NCBI RefSeq assembly: GCF_030534315.2
Contig: NZ_CP130558.2
Span: 1,485,501-1,549,500 of the forward strand
Reading direction: 5' to 3'
From: Thermoanaerobacterium sp. CMT5567-10
Lineage (GTDB): Bacteria; Bacillota; Thermoanaerobacteria; Thermoanaerobacterales; Thermoanaerobacteraceae
Length of the DNA: 64,000 nt
The notes under the pieces are model-generated. The model made no database searches. It was not told the origin of the DNA and worked only from the letters and a program-made list of their open reading frames with translations. A program made the translations under genes and the position numbers. Below, piece after piece: positions 9,047 to 17,444 of this stretch. Within the stretch, counting starts at the first letter, position 1, and each line of letters starts with the position of its first letter.

Positions 9047-10036
9047 TTAGTATTTTGTAAAGCCGACACAGTTATAGCCTCTCTGTTGTGCCTCAGCATT
9101 ATAATTAACATCATTAATATTTATGCAAACTTCTTTGCATGTACTTACAGTAATATTCATATTTTTAGCTATTAATTTTAGTTTTTTAAGTTCTTTTTCT
9201 AAATAAGACGAATCTGCATAATATCTAATAACTGTCTTCCCTCCTGGCAGTTTCCACTCTATTGACTTCGCGTTATTAATGTCAAATAATTGGTTTAATC
9301 TTTGTTCATATTTTGGCAATAACTTGCACATTCTATTTAAACATTCTACTGAAAGTTTTAGCACTTGAACCGAAGCGTGTCTGATTCCTGAATTTAAGAA
9401 GCGATTAAACACCTTATATGCATAGTCATTATCATCATCAATTGGTAAATATGGAGCAACAATTCCAGTAACCATAATACCACTTTGGGAACAAAACTTA
9501 GCAAATTCTAATCTTTTTGATGAAGGAGGTGCACCTGGTTCTAATACAGCTTCTATTTCTTCATTTGGTAATCCTGAAGAAATTATAATCTGATTTTTAT
9601 CTCTTGATTTAATAAGCAAATTCTGAATTTCTTTTGGAGGTAATCCTGATTTAGTTAGAATATAATACTTTACCCCTTCTTCATCGAAAATTTTTAATAT
9701 ATTTTCTGTCATTCCACTTTCTATCATGGATAAAGAAAAAGCATCAGTCTTTGGTGAAAAATTAAATATTAGATTTTCCTTATTCTTGTGTTTTTTTATA
9801 TAATCTCTTAAGTAATTTGGATAGTCACTGTAAATCTTTACTGGTACATGCTCTTCTTTATCATATTGAGAATACATTGAACAATATCTACAAAGAAAAT
9901 CACAACCAATTGCTGGATTTACCTCATGTGCATTAAAACAACTTGACGTTTGTCTAAAATCAGTTATTTCCTCTGCTTGTTCTAATCCATGAACAAATTG
10001 ATACTCGATTCCGTTTGATGTTTTAAAAGTTTCCAT
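9047..10036 (-). CDS. Spore-photoproduct-lyase-like radical SAM protein
   Basis: The product is 329 residues. ATG 10036 follows a strong GGGGG site; an upstream in-frame start at 10063 has none. A CX3CX2C cluster (GCDFLCRYC) near residues 45-52 binds the 4Fe-4S cluster of radical SAM enzymes. Next come SMYSQYDKEEHVPVKIY and LIFNFSPKTDAFS, which fit the SPL (SplB-like) family. True spore photoproduct lyase repairs UV-damaged spore DNA, but many SPL-like proteins belong to other pathways. Here the neighbours are a DapA-like aldolase and an isonitrile-synthase-like protein, so a biosynthetic role is possible. The gap to the upstream gene is about 60 bp, compatible with an operon. Confidence 0.7.
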   Translation of the reverse strand: METFKTSNGIEYQFVHGLEQAEEITDFRQTSSCFNAHEVNPAIGCDFLCRYCSMYSQYDKEEHVPVKIYSDYPNYLRDYIKKHKNKENLIFNFSPKTDAFSLSMIESGMTENILKIFDEEGVKYYILTKSGLPPKEIQNLLIKSRDKNQIIISSGLPNEEIEAVLEPGAPPSSKRLEFAKFCSQSGIMVTGIVAPYLPIDDDNDYAYKVFNRFLNSGIRHASVQVLKLSVECLNRMCKLLPKYEQRLNQLFDINNAKSIEWKLPGGKTVIRYYADSSYLEKELKKLKLIAKNMNITVSTCKEVCININDVNYNAEAQQRGYNCVGFTKY

Positions 10037-10095
10037 TATAATACCCCCTAATAATAAACACACCCATTTACTTTATATTTACTGTTAATAAGTTT

Positions 10096-11199
10096 TTATA
10101 AACTAACCGTTATATGTTGTTTTATATAATTATTTTTTAATTCATATATTAGATCCATTAAATCAATATAAACCTGCTTACAACAATATTTTTCTCTACT
10201 TTCATATGTTATTAAAATTGGTACTATTTTATTCCTTTCATTTACCCTAAATCCAACTGAGCCACATTGAATTCGTGCTGCTCCTCCTGGGAAAGAACGA
10301 AACGTTAACTGTCCACTATTCGACCTTTGAACAAACCTAATTTCATCACCTATTAAAAGGTTAAGTTTATTATCTGATATTCTAATTGCAAATTCATATC
10401 TACTAATTCTATCAACCGCCTCCTCCAAACTACAATTTCTACCCAAAAATCTCATTACGTTTAAATATTCTTTGAATTCAACCAAATCTTTCTTCTTATA
10501 TTCATTTTTTTTATATTCAAATATCCAGTTGCAATGCTCTGATTCAATAAGCATATTTACAATATCATCCATACCAAGTATTTTTATCAATTCCATAAGT
10601 TTATTGCAATAAGACAAGGTTTTATCAATTGAAATATCATTAACAAAATTAGCCACAATATTATCTATGACAATAGTAAATTTTATTGCAGGAGAATAAA
10701 TCATCTTTATTCTATTATATAATTTTTTTATTTGATATAGGAGTAATACTTCACCAATATTTATATCAAAGCTTATAGAACCTTCATGTTCTATGTCTGT
10801 ACTAGCATGATATCCTCCTCCTAAGTCAATATATAAAGGTATTGGCTCACAATTAACAATATGTCTAGTAATTATATTATTAACCCTATTTATATGATGT
10901 TTTATGCTTTTCATTGATTGGTAATTAAAATCTCTTGAAAATAATATACGTACTATTTTATCTAATACTTTTAAATTTTTATTAATATCTTCATTTCCAT
11001 TTGAAATTCCAAGTTTTTTTGTCACAATTTCCGTTTTTTCATTTCCTATAAATAAAATATAGTTAATTTTCTCCTTTAAATAATCTAATATCTGATCTTT
11101 GATATAAAGTTTATCAACATTTACATTAGGCATTTCATGTTGATTTACACAAATTATTTCATAGATACATTCATAATGCTTATTATTTAATTCATTCAT
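10096..11199 (-). CDS. Putative isonitrile (isocyanide) synthase-like protein, PvcA/DIT1-type
   Basis: The product is 367 residues. The central block IDLGGGYHASTDIEHEGSIS, then IGEVLLLYQIKKLYNRIKMIY, and VIDNIVANFVND followed by YCNKLMELIKILGM, resembles the core of PvcA/DIT1 proteins. In those, a GE(x)LLL helix, a YxPG(x)xxxI strand and a D(x)xxxxFND motif are typical. The C-terminus carries RSFPGGAARIQCGSVGF. Known family members convert the amino group of an amino acid to an isonitrile, using ribulose-5-phosphate in characterised cases. Similarity is judged by eye and is distant, so the family is a proposal. The GGAGGG site lies about 14 nt before ATG 11199, longer than usual. It is probably co-transcribed with the radical SAM and DapA-like genes. 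Confidence 0.45.
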   Translation of the reverse strand: MNELNNKHYECIYEIICVNQHEMPNVNVDKLYIKDQILDYLKEKINYILFIGNEKTEIVTKKLGISNGNEDINKNLKVLDKIVRILFSRDFNYQSMKSIKHHINRVNNIITRHIVNCEPIPLYIDLGGGYHASTDIEHEGSISFDINIGEVLLLYQIKKLYNRIKMIYSPAIKFTIVIDNIVANFVNDISIDKTLSYCNKLMELIKILGMDDIVNMLIESEHCNWIFEYKKNEYKKKDLVEFKEYLNVMRFLGRNCSLEEAVDRISRYEFAIRISDNKLNLLIGDEIRFVQRSNSGQLTFRSFPGGAARIQCGSVGFRVNERNKIVPILITYESREKYCCKQVYIDLMDLIYELKNNYIKQHITVSL

Positions 11200-11349
11200 T
11201 TTTTATAATCATTCCCTCCGGTTCGTTCAAAGCTCAAAACATAATAAAATATGCCATTTATAACTAATTTCGAAATACTAGTAAACACAAATCACGAAAA
11301 AGTAAGCGGGTTACTGCGCCAGCGCGTAATGATCGTATTTCTAATTGTG

Positions 11350-12310
11350 TATAAAATCTGGTATGGAATTGATGTACACAAAACCCTTTAATTTCTTGCA
11401 TCGTTTTAACCAGCAAATAAAACATTACTACCCACAAAAGCCATTACTTTTCCACCTGAAACAAAGGTCTGAAAGAGCAGTCACAATAATTTTTTGACAA
11501 TGACAATAACACTATTTACACAGAATCTATTAAGAAGTACTGTATTTCCGTGTTTAATATATCATAAAGCTTATGTACCATCATACCTGTACATCCTAGG
11601 TGTGTGAAGGCTATTCGTGGTAAAAAACTGACAAGAAAAATACAAAAATAGACTTCTGAGCTGTTTAAGCACAACCTATTTGTGCTATCTTTATGTCTCA
11701 TGCTGATAATAGACAATTTTGACAACTTATTGAGTCATCGATTTAAGCTTATTTGCTTTTATGTCTAATGAAAAGAACAAACTTCAAAATTGTCCCATGC
11801 TTTCTAACATACAGTTGGGCAACATCATTTTTGATACTTATGGTAAAAATTCTCAAAAGATAATTAACAAGCTCTTTGATACATCCTTTTATATTGGATA
11901 TTTACTTCATGGTTCTATGCTAAGAAATTTTCATCGTTAAAAAACCTGATTCTTGTACTCACCACCTCCTATCCACAGAACTCGATCTAATCCTAACCGC
12001 TCCATCGTTTAAAAATATTTTTTCACTATTACTATAATATCTGAAATCGGTGTAAATATGAAAGCTTTTTCGGGAAACACTTATGCTGATGGGCTGGACT
12101 CACTTTAACTAATAATTGGAGTAAGACAAGAAAAATCTGCCAGGATTTCCAAAGCAAGATGTCATAAAATCGCTGCTTGTGTAGTGTGCTACAATCTTAG
12201 TTAAATGGGATAAACACTTTGAAATTTGTAATTGCTATTTACACATCAAAAAGCGTCGCGGCTACAAAACGACAATTATTGCTATAACAAGAATACTCTT
12301 TATAGTACTA
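11350..12310 (+). pseudogene. Degenerate IS110-family transposase
   Basis: No intact frame remains, but fragments in shifting frames follow IS110 order. WYGIDVHK is the N-terminal DEDD start. VKAIRGKK and, one frame over, TDKKNTK recall the family's RGKKTDKKDAKWI. NKLQNCPMLSNIQLGNIIFD and SQKIINKLFD match the middle region. WAGLT..NN and SKAR/KSARISK pieces match the C-terminal domain. Many stops and frameshifts show long decay. It is unlike the intact IS110 gene at 5322-6617, so it came from a different element. It fills the position where the first cassette's effector gene would be expected. The rest of 11200-12530 shows no other gene. Confidence 0.7.
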
Positions 12311-12534
12311 CACAATATGTAAAAGAAAAAACACATTTTTAATACAATCACACTATTCTTAACTATTTACACTTTTATAGTAAATGATACATTATTTAAA
12401 ATAAATTGTCAATACCTTCTGTAAAAAAAGTGTGTAAAGTAGTTGTTGGTAAATTTTTTTTCAAAATTTTATAACCCAACAATATTGAATTATCAAGGCA
12501 CAGAGCTACTTTTATAAGTGCAAAGTTTTAGTTA

Positions 12535-12700
12535 GTACTACTATCTCGGTACCAAAACAGCATACTAACTACATTTTTATTAAACATCGAATGGCCATTC
12601 ATTTGTTTGACTACATTATAACTCCAAGTCCAACATTTGGGAAGTTACGAAATTCGGCACATTTTTTTATGAAGTAGGTGCCGTTTTTCGGAACATCACT
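12535..12700 (-). promoter_or_regulatory. Conserved cassette spacer, copy 1, with paired palindromes
   Basis: The block is nearly identical to 17270-17444 and 22690-22862. It contains two 17-bp palindrome-like sites, GTTACGAAATTCGGCAC at 12644-12660 and a degenerate GTGCCGTTTTTCGGAAC at 12678-12694, then a TATAAT-containing stretch and the GTTAGTA...TACTAAC inverted repeat. No effector gene follows in this copy; decayed IS110 sequence does. Confidence 0.65.
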
Positions 12701-13531
12701 TTATAATATATTGCCATGTGTGTCTATAATGCCTATGTTTATGGCTGTCATAATTATTTTTATGTCATTGTCTGCATCAAATAGTATGCCTAATTTATTT
12801 AGATGGTTTCTCAATGCTCTGTCAGATATGCCTACATCGTCCATTACTGCTTTCCTTACTCCGTTTCGGACCAATGATGACAGGATATGCTTATCAGTAT
12901 CATCGATCTCTTCTTCTATGGCAGACATCTTCTCGCTTCTATACGATATGCATTTTTCAAGGTAAATTGCTATGTTTTTTAGAGTAATGCTCTGCTCTTT
13001 TATGCTGGGAATCTTTATGCGGGATATATCAAGATATGCAACTATTTCTTTGCTATAATGATCTGTAATAGGCATTGCAGTGCAATACCAGTTCTTAAAC
13101 AAGTCGCAATAATGGTCTTTTCCGTATAACTGTGCAAGGCTTTTGTATTCCATGGCTATGTTGACTGCATTTGTGCCACTGTCTTCAAGCCTTAGGCTTA
13201 TGCCTTCTTTAAATTGCAGCTTTTTGAAATCTTCATTTAATTGGGCATTAGCTATAATTTCAATCACATAACCGTCTTTATCACACAGAATAAAGAAGTA
13301 GCCTTCTTCAATAAGTACTCTGTACCTATAACATTGATTTACGAAGTTGTTTAACAGCAATATTAAAAAGTTATTATCTCTTCTCTTTTTTAACAATGCA
13401 TTATCATCGTTGTTCTATCAAAGGAGTTTTTGTCAGGATTGATATTTATAAGCAATGATTCCCCATAAGGCACGATCAGTTCCCCGTTTCCTCTTTTTAT
13501 AAATGCGTCTTATAAATGCGTCATTGTTCAT
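12701..13531 (-). pseudogene. Cassette regulator copy 1 (GAF-like/HTH), N-terminus broken
   Basis: It is nearly identical to the intact copy at 17445-18263. Two lesions damage the 5' part: a perfect 13-bp tandem duplication (13497-13522, unit TTATAAATGCGTC), and loss of one base near 13414. Reading from the ancestral ATG at 13531 stops early. The remaining open frame (12701-13396) begins at an internal TTG with no ribosome-binding site. The C-terminal HTH (VGISDRALRNHLNKLGILF) is preserved, so a shortened protein is possible but not supported. Confidence 0.7.
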
Positions 13532-13588
13532 CAATATCACTCCATCCTTTTATCTTTCCGTAAATCATTGAACATAATTCTTATTCTT

Positions 13589-14023
13589 TTAATACCAATG
13601 TGCATCACTTGTATAGTTAGCTTGCTCTAATTGAACTCCATTTCTATAGACTGTACCCTTCGTGACAAGCCTGTAATAATATCCTTCTTCTACATACCAT
13701 ATTTCACTTATAGAGCAGCTAATATCTGTTGATGTATTGGACCAGCTTTTAATTGTCACCCAGTTTCCGTTCTTGTACTGTTGAAGATACGCATCAATTC
13801 TGATTTTGTCGACGCTGAAAGCATATAATACACTGTCGACGGTCGATTTTCCCATTGATGATATGTCGAATGTGTTAGTAAACTGGGATATGGCTATCCA
13901 ATTAGGCGTTATTGGACTTGTCACTAATTTTTTTGAAATGCCATCATCTGCAAAACCAGTGGTTGAAAGTAATGTCATCATTATTATTGTCAACACAAAA
14001 ATAGACAAAAATTTTTTAAACAT
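13589..14023 (-). CDS. Small secreted beta-sandwich-like protein, copy 1
   Basis: The product is 144 residues with a clear signal peptide (MFKKFLSIFVLTIIMMTLLSTTGFA, cleaved near residue 25). The mature part has repeated aromatic beta-strand patterns (IRIDAYLQQYKNGNWVTIKSW, EIWYVEEGYYYRLVTKGTVY) and ends in ARWY or AHWY. It is almost identical to 18312-18746, offset by exactly 4723 bp. I do not recognise a function; it resembles small exported proteins of Firmicutes thought to act at the cell surface. It lies between a stalk-domain gene and a regulator gene on the same strand, but a strong terminator separates it from the stalk gene. Confidence 0.75.
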   Translation of the reverse strand: MFKKFLSIFVLTIIMMTLLSTTGFADDGISKKLVTSPITPNWIAISQFTNTFDISSMGKSTVDSVLYAFSVDKIRIDAYLQQYKNGNWVTIKSWSNTSTDISCSISEIWYVEEGYYYRLVTKGTVYRNGVQLEQANYTSDAHWY

Positions 14024-14221
14024 ACTATCACCTCACTAATTTTTTCCCTTCATAAATAAAAACAAATTAAAATGGGATTCGTTACAGTTTTTATAAAAAT
14101 TTTTTATTAATTTCAGCATACAAAATTTCATTTAAATATTATCAATTTAGGAACGAAAATATCATTTTAGAGAACAAAAAAGCATTTTTAGCTCTTAATT
14201 TTTCTTCAATTGCAAGATAAA

Positions 14222-14255
14222 AAAATAAGGACAGAGCATTTTCTGTCCTTATTTT
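14222..14255 (-). terminator. Terminator after stalk-domain gene, copy 1
   Basis: A perfect 14-bp inverted repeat, AAAATAAGGACAGA and its complement, with a 6-nt loop and T-runs on both sides. It lies 45 bp past the stop of the gene at 14300-14863 and could work on both strands. Confidence 0.85.
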
Positions 14256-14299
14256 GTAAGTTACATTTGTCAACAGCTTATTTTAGATATGCACTATAT

Positions 14300-14863
14300 C
14301 TAATTACCTTGAGCAGCATCTACTGTTATAACACCATCTTTATAATCGACTTTATATCCAAAGGCTTCACTTATAAACCTTAGTGGAATATATGTGCAAT
14401 TATCGACTAATCTCACATTCACCGGAAGTTCAGCGATCTTTTTATTTATTTTTGCTACCTTTGACCCTATTGTCAACTCTACAGTCGTACTGCCTTTTTC
14501 TACTGTTATTGTTTGACTGTCATTATGCCAATTCACTGTTGCACCTAATTTTTCAAAAAATTCACGGGCCGGTACTAATGTAATGCCGTCTATTAAAGTA
14601 AATGGCTCCTTAGTAAATTTTATCTCTTGCCCGTTTAACTTGATTTTCGGGACATAAGGAAAATGTATTACAGTGCCTCCACCTGAATCTTTATAAATGA
14701 TTATGCCATTGTCCATTTCTTGAGAATATCCTGATTGAAGGACAGTTTCTTTGGTTACAGATTTTCCATCATCTTGTACAGCATAAGCGATGGAGCCTGT
14801 ACATACAACAGCAAAAATAGCAACAAACAAAATACGTTTAAGAAAAACAAATTTCATCATCAT
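14300..14863 (-). CDS. Secreted stalk-domain (copper amine oxidase N-terminal-like) protein, copy 1
   Basis: The product is 187 residues with a signal peptide (FVFLKRILFVAIFAVVCTGSIAYA). A short segment, GYSQEMDNGIIIYKDSGGG, precedes a copper-amine-oxidase N-terminal-like (stalk) domain from about residue 75 to the end, with IDGITLVPAREFFEKLGATV and CTYIPLRFISEAFGYKV as its two repeats. In Firmicutes such domains serve as surface protein-interaction modules and have no amine oxidase activity on their own. The gene is almost identical to 19023-19580. Three consecutive ATG codons make the exact start uncertain by a few residues. A strong terminator follows. Confidence 0.85.
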   Translation of the reverse strand: MMMKFVFLKRILFVAIFAVVCTGSIAYAVQDDGKSVTKETVLQSGYSQEMDNGIIIYKDSGGGTVIHFPYVPKIKLNGQEIKFTKEPFTLIDGITLVPAREFFEKLGATVNWHNDSQTITVEKGSTTVELTIGSKVAKINKKIAELPVNVRLVDNCTYIPLRFISEAFGYKVDYKDGVITVDAAQGN

Positions 14864-14922
14864 TTATCATTCATTCCTTTCTTTTTACTTATGTATCAAT
14901 TATAATAAATGTTTACTACTTA

Positions 14923-16107
14923 TCAATGCAAATCAGTAAAATTCCACATAATTATACTTCTTTTATTAAATTTTATTTCATTATCTTTTATGCTTCCAGT
15001 TTTCAAATTAACAATATATTGTTTAGCATTTTCTGGGCTGCCTTGCTTGGATACCGAGATAAATGATATATTATTATTAGGTAAAGAATGCGGACTTATA
15101 TTTGTGTAATTCTCTTCTGTTACAGGTACTATTGTTTTAACCTTTATACTTTTCAAATCAAGGCAATCAAGTCTGCCATTTGATCCGTTTGACCCTCTAT
15201 ACCGATAAAAAACCAGCCGCTTTCCATCAGAACTCCAAGTAACGTGACCAATAGCACTTCCATTTGATACTTCTTGATCGGAGTATATTCTTTTTAAACT
15301 GTCATCTTTAAGATCAATCATCCATATACTTGACGCAAGCCAAAGCCTAATAGGATCACCCTCATCTGCTTGATTACGATACAATGTCGCACTATATACT
15401 ATTTTACTACCATCAGGAGATATCGAAGGGCTAGAAAATCTCACAAACAACTTAGTTCCAACTTTCTCGATTGGAATAGTCTTCGGTCCACCATATTTCA
15501 TTATTAATTTATTTAATTCTTCCTGCGACATATAATATTTAATTTTATTATCATCAGTTAGTCCAACGCCATCCCATTCACCTCCACTTACCAAATGTTT
15601 TAGCTTATTGTTTTTAATATTAAGTATACATATTTCTTGATTGCTATTCAAATCTTTATTACGCGTCATACGTACTAGTAACAAATTTTGATTGTCAGGA
15701 AACCAAGATAAATAAAATACAGCTTGCATTCCATATACATCATCAAGGTACTTTTTTATATAATTTTTTTTATTTAAGTCCATAATATTGATATAAGTTA
15801 TCCCTTTTTTCTGATCTACTTGTGTGTATGCTGCATACTTACCATTTGGACTAACTGCTCCAAATTGATCTGGAGCTATATCCGGTAATGTCAATATTTT
15901 CTTTACATCATGACTTATTGGGTTAACTACTATAAGGTCCGAGCCCTTCTTGTCAGGTATAAGGCCTGTTAACCATCCATTATATTGATTTTTATATGAA
16001 TAGTTAAATAAACAAATGATAAAACTAATAAAAACTACAATTATAATTATGACTAAACTTGTAAATTTTTTCCCATGGTTATTTTTTAATTGTTCGCCTG
16101 CACTCAT
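14923..16107 (-). CDS. Membrane-anchored TolB-like beta-propeller (PD40) protein
   Basis: The product is 394 residues with an N-terminal signal anchor near residues 15-33 (FTSLVIIIIVVFISFIICLF). The rest shows repeated PD40/WD40-like blades: GAVSPNGKYAAY, LSWFPDNQNLLLVR, PSISPDGSKIVYSAT and VTWSSDGKRLVFYR. Such extracytoplasmic propellers bind proteins or glycans; no catalytic motif is visible. It lies upstream of the stalk-domain gene on the same strand with a gap of about 60 bp, so the two may share a transcript. It has no counterpart in the second duplicated block. Confidence 0.75.
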   Translation of the reverse strand: MSAGEQLKNNHGKKFTSLVIIIIVVFISFIICLFNYSYKNQYNGWLTGLIPDKKGSDLIVVNPISHDVKKILTLPDIAPDQFGAVSPNGKYAAYTQVDQKKGITYINIMDLNKKNYIKKYLDDVYGMQAVFYLSWFPDNQNLLLVRMTRNKDLNSNQEICILNIKNNKLKHLVSGGEWDGVGLTDDNKIKYYMSQEELNKLIMKYGGPKTIPIEKVGTKLFVRFSSPSISPDGSKIVYSATLYRNQADEGDPIRLWLASSIWMIDLKDDSLKRIYSDQEVSNGSAIGHVTWSSDGKRLVFYRYRGSNGSNGRLDCLDLKSIKVKTIVPVTEENYTNISPHSLPNNNISFISVSKQGSPENAKQYIVNLKTGSIKDNEIKFNKRSIIMWNFTDLH

Positions 16108-16476
16108 AAAAACTCCCCTATATTAATCTTAAGATATAATTATAATTTATTTTCGTTTTGTCAAAATTTATTAAAAATATACTTTATATTTATTAAAGAT
16201 CATAAACTTCGTGTCTAAGCTAAGTTAACATAAACCCATCTCGAATTTTCATTATCCTTTCACATAAAATTTAGACACGAAGTTTGGTCAAATAAGAAAA
16301 ATACTAGCAATTTTACAATTTCGTATTCATATTTAAACAAATATAAACATTCTTGAAAATAAGTTTAACAAATCTTTCTATTAATTTTTTAAATGTACAT
16401 CATACTATATACTGTTTATAACTAAATATAATCATTAATTTTTAAATTATGCTACTTAATCTTTAATAATAATTCA
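16108..16476. other. Gene-free stretch with inverted repeat
   Basis: No gene is seen in this AT-rich interval. It contains the 15-bp inverted repeat listed separately at 16204-16285, and probably the promoter of the propeller gene. Confidence 0.5.
16204..16285. repeat. 82-bp element bounded by a perfect 15-bp inverted repeat
   Basis: AAACTTCGTGTCTAA at 16204-16218 and its exact complement at 16271-16285 enclose 52 bp. It could be a miniature inverted-repeat element, a remnant of insertion-sequence ends or an operator/hairpin upstream of the propeller gene. No flanking target duplication is obvious. Confidence 0.6.
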
Positions 16477-17256
16477 TCATGGTTCTGGATTATAATTAGT
16501 TAGCGGTACAAATGTACGACTATAAAAAACGCCATCACTAGTATTCCCATGCAAATCATTAAAAATATATTTATCAAGATCAGCAATTCTTCTTGTTGCA
16601 ATGCCAACTTGGTTAGGTCCAAAATCATTTCGAGTTATCTCTTTTGCTCTATTTGTTCCTAAATCTCTAATACTAAAAAGTACCGGTTGAGCCACATCAA
16701 CAACTTTCTGATTTGGAACAGTTGCATTTCCATTTCTATATGGTAATGCATTATATCCACTCGTATTATACCATGTAACATCACCATAGGATGTCAAATA
16801 ATCCTGACCATTATATGTTGATCTAGTACCTATTGTATGTCTAGCATAAACATCTACATTACCCCAAGTTCCAATATAAATTGGATAATACTCAATATCA
16901 TAATAGTTTCCAGAAATCATTGTATAGTTGTCAGGATTATTTTTTCTGACCTCTAAATCTTTTTCCATTGCACTTTTTTCAGTGTCCTGGTTTTCTAGAA
17001 TCTTTTTCCCTTTATCTACTTCCTCTTTAGTAATTTCTTTCGTTCCCGCAAAATGTAATACTATTCCTCCCAACGTATCTGTATAAACTTTTATCCCATC
17101 TTCAAGTTCTCTATAACTACCAGTATCTATATTAATTTTAGAATGTGTATCATTTAATGCCATTGATTCTTTCTGAAATGCCTTCGCTGAAATTCCAATT
17201 GATAAAGCTAACATTGTGCTGATTATATACACAATTAACATACGTCTTTTTAACAT
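16477..17256 (-). CDS. Secreted cassette effector with C-terminal RlpA/double-psi-barrel-like part
   Basis: The product is 259 residues from ATG 17256, which follows an AAGGAG site; an upstream GTG/TTG-type extension lacks one. A signal peptide spans roughly residues 1-25 (MLIVYIISTMLALSIGISAKA). Residues 45-70 hold YRELEDGIKVYTDTLGGIVL, closely like the YSQEMDNGIIIYKDSGGG segment of the stalk proteins. The C-terminal half has DFGPNQ, RIADLDKYIFNDLHG and GVFYSRTFVP, resembling the G-P-N...R-I-x-D-L pattern of RlpA-type double-psi beta-barrels that act on peptidoglycan or sugar polymers. That assignment is by eye. The gene is the first after the conserved palindrome spacer, so it is probably under the cassette regulator. 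Confidence 0.65.
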   Translation of the reverse strand: MLKRRMLIVYIISTMLALSIGISAKAFQKESMALNDTHSKINIDTGSYRELEDGIKVYTDTLGGIVLHFAGTKEITKEEVDKGKKILENQDTEKSAMEKDLEVRKNNPDNYTMISGNYYDIEYYPIYIGTWGNVDVYARHTIGTRSTYNGQDYLTSYGDVTWYNTSGYNALPYRNGNATVPNQKVVDVAQPVLFSIRDLGTNRAKEITRNDFGPNQVGIATRRIADLDKYIFNDLHGNTSDGVFYSRTFVPLTNYNPEP

Positions 17257-17444
17257 TTCTATACATCTCCTTTTTATAGTTAGTAACACTATTTCGGTAC
17301 CAAAACAGCATACTAACTACATTTTTATTAAACATCGAATGGCCATTCTGTTTGACTACATTATAACTCCAAGTCCAACATTTGGGAAGTTCCGAAATTC
17401 GGCACATTTTTTATGAAATAGGTGCCGAATTTCGGCACATCATT
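17257..17444 (-). promoter_or_regulatory. Conserved cassette spacer, copy 2, with paired palindromes
   Basis: Just past the regulator stop lie two palindromes, GTGCCGAATTTCGGCAC at 17422-17438 and GTTCCGAAATTCGGCAC at 17389-17405, 33 bp apart start to start, about three helical turns. Farther on are a TATAAT, and an inverted repeat TAGTTAGTA...TACTAACTA with a 25-nt gap just before the effector's ribosome-binding site. Half-sites of the two palindromes could also pair as a 13-bp hairpin, so the region may act as terminator, operator or both. Confidence 0.7.

Noticed and set aside
17150-17407. Minus-strand ORF of 85 codons in the cassette spacer, considered as a signal peptide gene
   Set aside because: The frame is interrupted by a stop in copy 3 right after the fifth codon and is in another frame from the effector. 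It is not conserved across the three spacers.
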